Origin: Desmodus rotundus | Lineage: Eukaryota > Chordata > Mammalia > Chiroptera > Phyllostomidae | NCBI RefSeq assembly: GCF_022682495.2 | Contig: NC_071388.1 | Location: forward strand, 28,876,139-28,940,138 | Direction: 5' to 3' | DNA length: 64,000 nt | Shown here: piece by piece, positions 11,201 to 21,585 of the stretch | Numbering within the stretch: position 1 is the stretch's first letter | How the letters are laid out: each line of letters begins with the position of its first letter | Made by a program: the position numbers and the translations under genes | Notes under the pieces: generated by a model | The model's database searches: none | What the model saw: only the letters and a program-made list of their open reading frames with translations | Told to the model about the DNA's origin: nothing

Positions 11201-13869
11201 GGTTACAAGTGTGTCAGAGTGTACTAATATAACACATGAAAATCAGTTGGTACAAAGCAATTTCCTAGTTGCTTAAATTTAAGCACCTTAGAGGCCTACT
11301 GTTTAAAATTTGAAATAGAACTCAAGAGTTTAATTACAAATTTGGTTTTCACAATCTTTTAGATAAAACAGTATCGCATGATAATTCTTGTGATACAAAC
11401 AAGCATGTATTGGTAATCTTTTACCATCCAAGGAACTTGTATCTAAGACTTAAGAAACTTCTTAAAATGGCACAATTTACAGAAGGCAGTCCTTTTGCCT
11501 ACATTTCAATTTTCAAATCTTGTTTGCTCTTTGTCAATGCCAGCAGGCAGGAGCCAAGGCAGGGCTTCCTCCTGCGGTCATTGCAGATATCTTATTTCAC
11601 ACTTGTTGACTGATCTAATTGCCAGTAAATCCTGTTATTTAAGAACTCAATCTGTTTCACACCAATTTCTAACCCATAATCCTAGTTGGACTTTCTTGAG
11701 TCAAACTATTTGCTCATACAATTTGCTCACATTGACATTTCAAGAAGTATCATTTTCTCCATATTTTCTGTTTTCCAGATGTTGCTTCTGGAGAAATCCC
11801 TATCTGAACAAACATCTGGGGAGGATCACAGGATAAAATGCTCTACGTCCTTCTGTTAGACACGCTGCTAACAACTGTGGTGAGGTCAGTCAGTAGTCCC
11901 CTTGTGCACGTCATCAATACGAACATTCAAGCCAGGTGTGATGTGCTATTGCGGATATGAATATACTATGATAAAATAATAGGTTGGAAGGTTACTATCA
12001 CAAAACTAGAAATCAATTAAATTTAAACTTTTGAAAATACTAGGCCTTTTTGCAGAGGAAATCATCAGACTCAAACATGTTAAAAGAAAATGGGATAAAA
12101 AGAGGTATTTCTGTTATCAGTTTCCCTGAAAAGGAGCTGGGAGTGACTGTACATGGATTCTTCTGCTTTCAGTTCTAATAGCTGAGCATTTGCATTATGT
12201 TTTGTCTCACAGTAGCTGAAACTCTGTTACAGAGCATGCTGGTGATGAAACACAAATGACATCAATTAAAAAAATGCACCTTCTGAGCTAGGACTTCAAT
12301 ATGAGAGTGCATTTTAACTGGAGCTCATCAAAACTTCATAAATTGTGTGTTTATGTGATGCTTTATTGAAAATAAAATACATCTGGGAGTAGTAATTCAG
12401 ACTAGACTTCTTTTCAGATAGTGGTTATACAACTTTAATAGTCTTAGGTCTGTGCTTTAATTTTTAGCTAATAAGAAAGTTTGTATGTATGTTACTGTGT
12501 GTGTACTTATGCACACATACAATTTGTATGACTGTAATAGTCAGTAGGTCCTCATCTATACTGCTGTGGTACTCATAAGATAGGAAATTAGTTTTTGCTA
12601 GCAGAACATATACATAGAAAATAAGGTTAAAACTTTTATTTATTTTAAAAATATTACCAAGGACAGTACTTACAGCCATTATGACATATGTACATCATAT
12701 TACGAAATAATTTTTCAGAGCCTTTGAAATAAAAGTTCTAGTTAAGAATAGACAGAGTTCATAGAAGACCAGCCCTCTCTCTCCTCTGGAAGGGAGTAAG
12801 ACTGCTAGAAAATTCTGTCCATGCATCTATGAAGTTTAGCAGCAGCAGCAGTCTCCTAAGAAGGAAAGATGTCATCATGGCGTACCAAGTTAAATACAAG
12901 AGATAATTGTGAAGGAGTTATTTTTTTATTCCCTAAATCGAACGTGTCTGGTGGCCCATCAAAATTCCTACTTTTTTATTAAACACTTTAATATCTAACG
13001 TAGAAATTTTATTCGAGGATTCTTTCAGTTGCTATACATACTCAGCTTCTCAAATTCACTTTGAATCAACTATGCCATATTGCTGGTTCCTTCATTAATA
13101 TGTTAAAAATATTAGTCAAAACATTAATTTAAAAACAGTTCAATTCTGTCAGTTTTGGATATTCATTGAAGTCATAGCACAAAGAACAAGAATAACATAG
13201 TACTTAATTTTCCTCAAAGCAAATGATGTTTATCTTATATTAAAAAAACTTCATGATGTAGCTGAGTTTGTCATAATTGAAGAGAAATATTTGTTCAAAG
13301 GGGTGTGCTCCAAAACCTTAAACCAATACACAAACTTAACCAACTTCTTATTCTTAACATTTTTTCTTTCCCTCCGCAGAAATAAAAAACACAACACCAA
13401 AGATTCATAAAATATTTAGTCTTTTCTATCACTCTTGAAATTGAATTGCAAAATATGTCTCTTAAACTCTCATTTTTCTAATTTTAGATAAAAATGGCTA
13501 CCATTATACTTATCAACTGCAGACATTTACACAGGATGAGCTGTATCTATAAAATCAGAGCATTTCTCCCACCGCTAGAAATTGTGAGGCATGATCCCTC
13601 TTAATCCAATGTATTTGTATTTGCCAACTTGACTACTTTTCTGTCTCTTTGCTCTCCCTTTCTAAACTCATTATACTCAAACCTATGTGTAAATATATGT
13701 TAAATGTATCATTGTCATAGAGAGAAAAAACAAGCCAGCCATTAAAGTTGAATACATATCTCAGCAGTTGACAAGAGAAACAGTTTAGTTGTCTTAGAAT
13801 AATGATTATCAACCGTTTTTACTTAATAATTTCTTATAACACTTCACCTCACAACTGCATCATGCACAT
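11201..13869. other. No gene seen; long repeat-poor stretch
   Basis: About 2.7 kb in which I recognise no repeat family and no supported exon. The 113-codon frame at 11495-11836 and other short frames show no domain or splice context. Some of it could be conserved non-coding DNA, but sequence alone cannot tell. Confidence 0.5.
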
Positions 13870-14240
13870 TTTTTTCCAAATTCACATGATATACTTACCA
13901 TGATAGACCATACGTTGGGTCAAAAAACAAACAAAAAGGTCTCAATGTATTTAAAATGATTTAAACCATACAAAATATGGTGTTAGATCAGAAAGACATT
14001 GAATTAGAAGCATGACAAAATCTATATGTTAAATACTGACTAGGTAGGTCAGTAGGGTGATAGATGCAAATAACAATTTTCATCAGGAAAATCTCAATTT
14101 CATAGAGCTATAACACACTTCTAAATAACCTATATGCCAAACAAGATTCTCAAGAGAAATTAGAAAATAATTTAAACAAAACATTAATGAAAATATAAGA
14201 CAAAAATTAGTGAGGTGTAACTAAAACTTATTGTGCTTTA
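13870..14240 (+). mobile_element. L1 ORF2 internal fragment, decayed
   Basis: 'accatgatagaccatacgtt' followed by 'gggtcaaaaaacaaac', then 'acacacttctaaataacct' and 'agagaaattagaaaataatt', follow the order of mammalian L1 ORF2 in the polymerase region. Stops and gaps are frequent, so it codes for nothing today. It is an internal piece with neither L1 end attached. Confidence 0.7.
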
Positions 14241-14356
14241 TAATGACCCAAGGTAAAACAGAGACACACAATACTGACTCACTTTCAATGAGACTCCTTT
14301 CTTTTTTGGACTCTTGACTTCTCAAGTTGTGGCTGTCTTAGAAGATCATTAATGTG

Positions 14357-14360
<4 letters not shown>

Positions 14361-14397
<37 letters not shown>
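14361..14397. repeat. (AT)n microsatellite
   Basis: About 18 uninterrupted TA units. Such tracts are typically polymorphic in length and can form cruciforms. Confidence 0.97.
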
Positions 14398-14399
<2 letters not shown>

Positions 14400-15244
14400 C
14401 TAGGTTCTCTGGTTCTCAAAAGTCATCAATTTGCTAACAGCTACTGCGTCCTACACAGAAGTGGAAGTACTGAACACCCACCTCCGATACCTAGAATTAA
14501 GAGACTGAAGTGACATTAACAATTGTGGCCAAAGGCTAAAGTAAGATTTCATTCAGTTATCTCAGATGTTAGCACAATTCAGAAATCTTGCAAACATCTA
14601 AAAAAGCTAGATCTCTTGATCTTCATAACTCTGATATAGGATTAGAATTTCATTTTCTCGGGAGATAAATAATTTCTTTATACAGCTGCCCAGGAATACT
14701 ATTGTCATTGAATTTTACGTCAGCTTTTCAGATGTAAGTACTGGTTTCTATATAACATTTGCTAATACAACCTTGAATGACAGAAGATATCTTAATTTAA
14801 ATGTGAGGCATTATTTTGTAATCATATCAGAGTTCGTGAAGTTTCTTACAAGTTAATTAATTTGTTATACAAATGTCTCAATTTGATTTAATAAAAATAA
14901 TGGTTTCCTAATTCTGTTGCTGTAATTAACCATAAAAACCAATTAAGGAAATGAATTGAAGAGTAACTGAAATTCAACTTCCAGCAGAACCGATAAGAGC
15001 AACAAGCTTATAAAAATATCAAATAAAATATTAGTTCCATAATGGTAACTCTGTCATCAGATAAAATATATGCTTGTTAAAATATTAATCTGAATTACTA
15101 TTATATCTATTTTAAGCAGTTTTAATTATCATTTTAAATAGTTTCCTGGCAAAATATGTGCCAGTTTCTTTGCTATAATTAAACTACTGTGAAAATATGC
15201 TTGAGTTTTGTATATCATCTCAAATAACTATCGTTTAATCAGAG
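14398..15244. other. No gene seen
   Basis: Strongly AT-rich DNA without recognised repeats or supported open frames. Confidence 0.5.
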
Positions 15245-15607
15245 CTAGTATATGATAGGAAGGGAGAAATCTAGCAAAGCCCATTTGTTCAAAGTCCTGT
15301 CTCTGTCCCACTCCTAAATATTTACCCAACATTGGCATTTCCATCTCCAAGTGAATTGCCTCACTGTCCTTTGAAGTCCCAAACTACAACCCTCCCTTTC
15401 TTCATAGATCCAGAATGCCATATAAACCTCAACTGCCCAATGACTCTTTGGGTCTCATATCTTAATATATCTCTGGCATGTATTGTACATTCATAATAAA
15501 CTTTGTACATTTTCTCCCATCAATCTGTCTCTGTTAATTTGACTATTAGCTTAACAAAAAAACTTAGAAGGTGAGAAGGAATTTTTTTCTTTGTTCCCCC
15601 ATACAAC
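15245..15607 (+). mobile_element. Probable retroviral LTR
   Basis: The 3' part shows an AATAAA signal at about 15497 ('cataataaactttg'), then 'ctgtctctgttaatttgac', and a terminus 'cccccatacaaca' ending in CA. This is a normal R-U5 arrangement for a gammaretrovirus-like LTR. Pyrimidine-rich U3-like sequence precedes it. No viral genes adjoin, so it would be a solo LTR. The left end is uncertain. Confidence 0.5.
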
Positions 15608-15654
15608 AAAAAATTGTTAGACCCAAGATTTATTCTATCCACTTGCACACACTG

Positions 15655-16022
15655 AGTTAAAGAAAGCATGGATGGAACTGGAGAGCATTATGCTAAGTGA
15701 AATAAGCCAGGCGGTGAGGGACAAATACCATATGATCTCACCTTTAACTTGAATATAATCACAAAAGAAAAAAGCAAGCAAAATATAACCAGGCACATTG
15801 AAATTCAGAACAATCTAACAGTTACCAGAGAGGAGGTGGGAGGGGATAGTGGGGAGAAGGGATTTTAGGAACTACTATAAAGGACACATGGACAAAACCG
15901 AGGGGAAGGAGGATGGAAACAAGGGAGAGAGGTGGGCTTGGCTGGGGTGGGGGGGAGTGATGGAGGTAAAATGCAGACAACTCCAATTGAACAACAATAA
16001 AATATTTTTTAAAAAAGAAATA
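15655..16022 (+). mobile_element. L1 3' end (5'-truncated, bat type)
   Basis: The copy starts in the last codons of ORF2 ('tggatggaactggagagcat', then 'aataagccag' and 'ccatatgatctcac') and continues through the G-rich 3' UTR ('gggaggggatagtggggaga'). It ends 'gaacaacaataaaatatttt' plus an A-rich tail. ORF2 residue order agrees with L1 ORF2 C-termini. It is too short to encode activity. Confidence 0.9.
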
Positions 16023-16510
16023 AATACCATATTAAAAACTATGAAGCTAATCATTGCTAAGAAAATTTGAGAGAAAAAATTTAATAGTGAAAATTTTAAT
16101 GCTTTTTTCTAAAGAAAAGCCATTTTATTGTTGACAAACATCGGTCTCTGAAAGATATTTTCAGAGACAACAAACAAGTCTCCTTTAAGACTGTTGGTTA
16201 CTATAGGCTGTAGTGTTAAAAATATACGCTCATGCAGCTAACTGGCAAGGACTCATACATGAAGGGGCTACACAAAATGTTAACAGGGTTGTTTTATAAG
16301 ACTATGGATTTTTCTTTTCTAAAACTTCTTTCATATGCTTGCATTATTTTTAAATTGGTAAAATCCTGAAAACTTAACTCAAATAAATAGTGCAAAGAAT
16401 GTTAAAAAAAGAAAAAGTCTGTTGGTTAAACAGTAAATGAATGCTTGCTTTATTGCTTCAGGTATTACATCATGTTGATCTATTTTTTTAAATGTAATTT
16501 TGATGAAAAA
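16023..16510. other. No gene seen
   Basis: AT-rich target region of the HAL1-like insertion; no supported features. Confidence 0.5.
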
Positions 16511-16520
16511 GAAATATGAC
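16511..16520. repeat. Left target-site duplication of HAL1-like element
   Basis: GAAATATGAC here is repeated exactly at 18461-18470. Extending into the poly(T) side gives a 14-bp match with one mismatch. It lies next to the element's A-rich tail, as expected for target-primed reverse transcription. Confidence 0.75.
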
Positions 16521-16923
16521 CTTTCCTTTTTTAAAATAGACTTATTGATTATGCTATTACAGTTGTCCCATTTCCCCCCCTTCACTTGACTCCCCCCTGC
16601 CCACCCCCTCCCTCCACATTCCTCCCTCTATAGTTCATGTCCATGGGTCATACTTATAAGTTCTTTGGCTTCTACATTTCCTACACTATTCTTACCCTGT
16701 CTATTTTCCACCTATCATTTATGCTACTCATTCTCTGTACCTTTCCACCCCTCTCCACCTCCCACTCGCCTGTCGATAACCCTCCAAGTGATCTCCATTT
16801 CTGTGGTTCCGTTCCAGTCCTAGTTGTTGGTTTAGTTTGCTTTTGTTTTTGTTTTAGGTGTGGTTGTTAATAACTGTGAGTTTGCTGTCATTTTTACCAT
16901 TCATATTTTTGATCTTCTTTTTC

Positions 16924-17763
16924 TTAGATAAATCCCTTTAACATTTCATATAATAAGGGATTGGAGATGATGAAATCCTTTAACTTCACCTTATCTGAGA
17001 AGCACTTTATCTGCCCTTCCATTCTAAATGAAAGCTTTGCTGGATACAGTAATCTTGGATGTAGGTCCTTGCCTTTCACAACTTGGAATATTTCTTTCCA
17101 GCTCCTTCTTGCCTGTAAGGTCTCTTTTGAGAAATCAGCTGTCAGTCTTATGGGAACTCCTTTGTAAGTGACTGTGTCCTTTTCTCTTGCTGCTTCTAAG
17201 ATTCTCTCCTTCTGTTTCATTTTGGGTAATGTAATGATGATGTGCCTTGGTGTGTTCCTCCTTGGGTCCAGCTTCTTTGGGACTCTCTGAGCTTCCTGGA
17301 CTTCCTGGAAGTCTATTTCCTTTGCCAGATTGGGGAAGTTCTCCTTCATTATTTGTTCAAATAAGTTTTCAATTTTTTGTTCTTCCTCTTCTCCTCCTGG
17401 CACCCCTATAATTCGGATGTTGGAACGTTTCAAGATGTCCTGGAGGTTCCTAAGCTTCTCCTCATTTTTCTGAATTCTTGTTTCTTCATTCTTTTCTGGT
17501 TGGATGTTTCTTTCTTCCTTCTGGGCCACACCTTTGATTTGGGTCCCAGTTTCCTTCCCATCACTATTGGTTCCCTGTACATTTTCCTTTGTTTCTCTTA
17601 GCATAGCCTTCACTTTTTCATCTAATTTCTGACCAAATTCAACCAATTCTGTGAGCATCCTAATTACCAGTGTTTTGAACTGTGCATCTGATAGGTTGGC
17701 TATCTGTTCGCTGTTTAGCTGTATTATTTCTGGAGCTTTGATCTGTTCTTTCATTTGGGCCAT
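16924..17763 (-). CDS. L1/HAL1 ORF1 RNA-binding protein, 279 aa, intact
   Basis: ORF1 protein coats L1 RNA as a trimer and acts as a nucleic-acid chaperone in the cytoplasmic ribonucleoprotein. The frame is open over 279 codons, against about 340 in human L1. Residues 1-110 are rich in E, K, Q and N with heptad-like helices at about 15-60 and 84-112, fitting a shortened coiled coil. Residues about 113-200 form the RRM-like domain (RSNIRIIGVPGGEEEEQK at 113-130, AAREKDTVTYKG at 191-202). The C-terminal domain follows, with RLTADFSKETLQARRSWKEI at 206-225 and YPAKLSF at 240-246, and the protein ends soon after. The start is the first ATG after an A-run, with G at +4. Frame preservation over the whole domain set suggests a young insertion. 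There is no ORF2 downstream. Confidence 0.9.
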   Translation of the reverse strand: MAQMKEQIKAPEIIQLNSEQIANLSDAQFKTLVIRMLTELVEFGQKLDEKVKAMLRETKENVQGTNSDGKETGTQIKGVAQKEERNIQPEKNEETRIQKNEEKLRNLQDILKRSNIRIIGVPGGEEEEQKIENLFEQIMKENFPNLAKEIDFQEVQEAQRVPKKLDPRRNTPRHIIITLPKMKQKERILEAAREKDTVTYKGVPIRLTADFSKETLQARRSWKEIFQVVKGKDLHPRLLYPAKLSFRMEGQIKCFSDKVKLKDFIISNPLLYEMLKGFI

Positions 17764-18460
17764 TTTTTTTTGACTTGGCGCACCTGTTACATAAAGGGGT
17801 GGAGCCTTAGGTGTTCACCTGGGCGGGGTAAGGCTGGTTGCAGCGCTGTGATGCTGAATGTGGGGTAGGAGCCAAGAGGGAGCAATGGAGCCTATTCCAC
17901 TTCCTGCCAGATTTCAGTCACTCCCTCTGCTACCCACAATCAAACTGGGCCCCCCTGCTCCTGATTCCCGAGTGGGTGGGCCTGTGCACACTCTAGGCCC
18001 CTGTGGGTCTCTCCAACCACCTCTCCTGTGAGGCTGGGAGTTTCTCCTGCTGCTGCCTCAACCCCCACGGGTGTTTTCAATAAGAGGTTTGAGGCTTTAT
18101 TTTCATGCGCTGGAGCCCTGGGTTGCGTGGTCTGCTTTGCTCTCCCACCGGTCCTCCCGGTTCATCTATGCACAAAATTGAGGCCGCAGGGTCCACCAGC
18201 CACCACGTTCTGGGGTCTGCCAGCTGCAGCCTGGCCTGCCCTGCTCCACAATCCGCCACCTCGCTGGGTCTGCCAGATGCCACGTTGCCTCCCCGGCTGC
18301 CCGTCTCCACCCCTCCTACCAGTCTGGATGAATGTTTCTTCTTTATCTCCTTGGCTGTTGGACTTCCATACAGTTTGATTTTCTGTCAGTTCTGGTTGTT
18401 TTTTGTTTTTAAATTGTTGTTGTTCTTCTTTTGGTTACGCCTCCATCTTGGCTGGAATCT
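17764..18460 (-). promoter_or_regulatory. 5' UTR/promoter of HAL1-like element with YY1-type site
   Basis: The region is far more GC-rich than its neighbours. In element orientation its first 30 bases contain CCAAGATGGAGG (plus-strand 18440-18451), which fits the YY1 site that sets the start of transcription in several L1 promoters. Internal RNA polymerase II promoters of this kind let each new copy carry its own start. The open frames that can be read on the plus strand here (18028-18545) lack any protein-family signature and I treat them as by-products of GC content. Confidence 0.65.
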
Positions 18461-18470
18461 GAAATATGAC
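18461..18470. repeat. Right target-site duplication of HAL1-like element
   Basis: Exact repeat of 16511-16520 directly next to the element's 5' end. The bases beyond (TTTTC on the plus strand) give TTTG/AAAA on the element strand, a plausible relative of the L1 endonuclease site TTTT/AA. Confidence 0.75.
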
Positions 18471-19779
18471 TTTTCAAATTTGCTCTGCAGCTTTGCTGGA
18501 AGTGGTTCTGACTTTATTATTTACTCTACCTCAGAAGATCTATAATTTATTTTTTGGAGTACCAGTATCATATATGATAAAATTAATCAGCATAGAGTAT
18601 TTTAGGGAAGCTTCTACTCAATACTGGTTAAAATTATTATTATTTTAACCCTTACTTTTAGCAATATTTGGCTTAAATAGAAAATGTAAGCCAAAAGCTA
18701 TTATTTGGTTTATATCAGAAATAATTTATACCCAGAAATTCTGCTGTGTGAAAACACTAATGTGTTTTTATAGGTTTAATTCAGATACTAATTAGTGATT
18801 AAAATAAAATCTTTACTTAATAATTCTGAACATTAGTTTCTAATGTAATTTATATACATTTTAACCATTTTATATTTGGCTAAAGGCATAATTTAGGCAT
18901 TCTTTAGTAATCCCAAAACAAAAACTGATATGTTTCATTGACATCTAGAGTTCATTGGATAGGTGCTTGTGACACATGTGAATCTCCGAGAGAAAACATG
19001 TATTCCCATTACTTGCGATTTTTGATGTAGAGCAGTGTGACTTCCTGCTGAACTGAGGAGATGCCCTGGTGCAGTGCTTCACAGAGACAGGAGATACCTA
19101 GGAGCAAACCCCGGGTTTTGAGGTCCTTATGACCTCTTTCTGTTGTCAGCTTACTATGCACGGACACTGTGTACCTCACACAGAGTAAACATCAGAAGCA
19201 CAGGGTGTCAAGACCGTGAATTGCAGGAATTTTAATTAGATTTTCTGTGAAAGATCTCTTCATATTAGAATACTTTTAAAGCATTCACAGACCCTATTGG
19301 GAATAGTGATTTATAACTCACCAAATACTTTCCAAGTAAAAAAACTTTGTTCTTAGAATTTAATTGAGAACTTGAGGTCCAATTTGAACTAGAGCAGAAT
19401 AAACAGTACTTTTTAGAAATAAACAAGATATAATAAAAACTCAAAAGACTATTTTTACTTTATTGGTATTAATGTTAAGAAATTAAGAAGAGGAAGGAAT
19501 CTAAAAGGAGATATGAGAAAATTTATCTTTATTTTATGAGGCTTAAAATGAACGTGAATGTTAAAATTTTCTCAACAGAATTTTATAAACATTGGTCTAT
19601 AGAATGAGTAAAAAGACTCATCTTTTAAGAACTAACATAATCTGATTTTCTTAAAAGTTCAACATTCTTTTTATCTCATTTTCTCTCAAGTATACCTTTT
19701 TGACTTTGAGGTTCGTGGGCTTCCAGGGTCAATGTCAAACAATCTGTTACTACAGAAGTGGAGTTCATAGATAATTCTC
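18471..19779. other. No gene seen
   Basis: AT-rich, apparently repeat-poor DNA. No supported exon. Confidence 0.5.
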
Positions 19780-20145
19780 AGGTCATTCATTCATGTGCAA
19801 GTATTAGTTAAACAACTCTTCCATGCTAAGCCTTCAAGGTCCTGCAAATACAGCAGTAAACTCCATGCCCTCAATGAACTTATATTACAGATGTGGTAAC
19901 TAGTCACTGAATGAGATGATTTCAGATGCTAATGAATATTATACAGTAAATAAAACCAGAGAAGTTACAGGAGGGTAACATTAGTAAAAGTGTTTTCCCT
20001 TAGGGAAGCCACTTTTCAGGAGCTGAAGTTCGAATGACAGCTGCATGAAGGGAAGTGAATATGTGAAGATATAAGAGAGGATCATTCTTGATAGGACTGA
20101 GCAAGTGAGCTGGAAATGTGCTGAATATTTTTGGAGCATTAAAAT
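19780..20145 (-). repeat. L2 3' region, antisense
   Basis: The left edge 'tcattcattcatgtgcaag' is the reverse complement of the usual L2 end. 'ctgcaaatacagcagtaaac', 'catgccctcaatgaactta' and 'ttacaggagggtaac' follow in family order. It is old and non-coding. Confidence 0.65.
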
Positions 20146-20756
20146 CATGTAAATGTTAAGTGACTTGGTCAATATAACTTAATAAATGACTTTAGTCTAC
20201 CATCAGAAAAATAATTGTGGTGATATGTTTATATTCTTTCTCAACAGGAAAGTAGGCTTTTCTGTTGATACAATCCTCTTTCTATAAATCTTTTCAAGTA
20301 TAACAAAATAATTTAGAGGCAAGTGTTATACTTCATTTTAATAATTCTTCTTTCAATATAACAGGTAACAAAGTATCCCTGAATCTTTTGAGAATGCACA
20401 ATGTGCACCTCTGTTCCAATGACTGTCTCCAAAAGAAATTATCTATGTTAAAAAATTCAGCCAAGTAAATTTCAAAATCTAATTGGCTTTATGAAAAAAT
20501 TCATGAATCAGGCAGAGTCCCAAAACCAAACCCAGGTTGAGAGCCTACCGTAATGAAAGACAAACTCACGGGATGTGGTGGTGAGAAGGAAAGCGATTTA
20601 TTTGAGTGCCGGGATTCTGAGAAAATAGGGGGACTCCTGTCCTCAAAACCCCATGTTACCATCTTTGGACATCCCAGTGGTTGTCATAGGGATTTAGTGG
20701 GATTTCAGGAGAGGGAAACCTCCTAGGGGGAGTGTGGATGTGCAGGGTTTTTTAAT
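20146..20756. other. No gene seen
   Basis: No supported open frame. 20580-20720 is less AT-rich but I do not recognise it. Confidence 0.45.
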
Positions 20757-20905
20757 TAAATGTACTGGAGAGACATTTGTTAGTAAAATTATATAGGTTT
20801 CCGGGTGCATTTCTATGATACATGATCTGTCTGTTACATTGTGTGCCCACCACCCAAAGTCGAATCATCTTCTGTCTCCATGTATTTGACCCTCTTTACC
20901 TTTTA
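20757..20905 (-). mobile_element. L1 3' end fragment, antisense
   Basis: 'ttgtgtgcccaccacccaaa' followed by 'gtcgaatcatcttctgtctc' is the reverse complement of the older mammalian L1 3' UTR. The same motif occurs at 36448 and 37500. Confidence 0.7.
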
Positions 20906-20927
20906 TTACTTAATGAAATATGTTAGC

Positions 20928-20965
20928 CAGAGTTTTCCAGAGAAATAGAACCATTATGAGATGAT

Positions 20966-20996
<31 letters not shown>

Positions 20997-21011
20997 GATA
21001 GATAGATAGAT

Positions 21012-21058
<47 letters not shown>

Positions 21059-21585
21059 GATAGATAGATGAGGAAATTTAATATAGAAATTTGCTCATTA
21101 TGGAGGCCAGTAAGTCTCATGCTTTGTTGTCTATAAGGTGGAGAACCAGGGACCCAATGGTATAATTCAGTCTGAATCTGAAGGCCTGAGAACTGGGGGA
21201 GCCAATACAGTAAGTCCTCATTCAAAGGTCTGAGAAAGAGATGGAGATGGTCAGTAAGTGTAGGTGCGGGTGCGAGTCCAGGTCTGAGACTGAAAGCCTA
21301 GCAACCATGAGTACAATCCTGAGGGTAGGAGGGTGTGGATGTCTCTGCTCAAGCAGCCAGAGCAAATTTGCCCTGCAGCCACCGTTCTGTGCTACTTGGA
21401 CCCTGAGTGGATTTCGTGATGCCCAGTAACACTGGTGAGGGCAATCTTTTTCACAGTCCACTGAGTCAAATGCTGATCTCGTTTGTCTGCACCCTCAGAG
21501 ACACACCCAGTAATAATGCTTTACTAGCTTTATGGAATTCTTCAGCTGAGCCAAGTTAACACATAAAATTAACTTCCACACCAAA
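20928..21585 (-). repeat. Mammal-wide LTR-like repeat with internal GATA expansion
   Basis: The left edge 'agagttttccagagaaatag' and right edge 'ccaagttaacacataaaatt' bound a familiar mammalian interspersed repeat that usually has a short tandem run just inside its left edge. Here the run has expanded into GATA/TAGA units. The body ('ttatggaggccagtaagtc', 'gaatctgaaggcctgag') fits the same family. I think it is of LTR origin but do not name the subfamily. Confidence 0.5.
20966..21070. repeat. (GATA)n/(TAGA)n microsatellite
   Basis: Tetranucleotide units with three or more 'gatgatagat' interruptions. The 100-codon minus-strand frame across it (20923-21225) encodes only a low-complexity Ser-Ile-Tyr-Leu run. 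Confidence 0.95.

Larger units (their letters stand above)
16521..18460 (-). mobile_element. Full-length HAL1-like (ORF1-only) L1 derivative
   Basis: On the minus strand this 1.94-kb unit has, in order, a 5' end with 'ccaagatggaggcg', a GC-rich 5' UTR of about 0.7 kb, an open ORF1 (17763-16924), a 3' UTR of about 0.4 kb with a G-rich stretch, and an A-rich tail. ORF2, normally about 3.8 kb, is wholly absent: the ORF1 stop is followed directly by 3' UTR. Flanking duplications (16511-16520 and 18461-18470) show it was inserted as this unit and was not shortened afterwards. That is the structure of half-L1 (HAL1) elements, which need another element's ORF2 protein to move. The last bases resemble those of local L1s ('gacaactgta') and then differ. 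An internal deletion of an ordinary L1 before retrotransposition is the alternative. Confidence 0.85.

Noticed and set aside
18028..18545. Plus-strand frames of 116 and 146 codons opposite the HAL1-like 5' UTR
   Set aside because: They arise from the low stop frequency of GC-rich 5' UTR DNA; I see no domain, and the strand is antisense to the element.
20966..21070. Regular tandem units that could suggest a CRISPR-like array
   Set aside because: The units are 4 bp with no unique spacers; it is a GATA microsatellite in a vertebrate genome.
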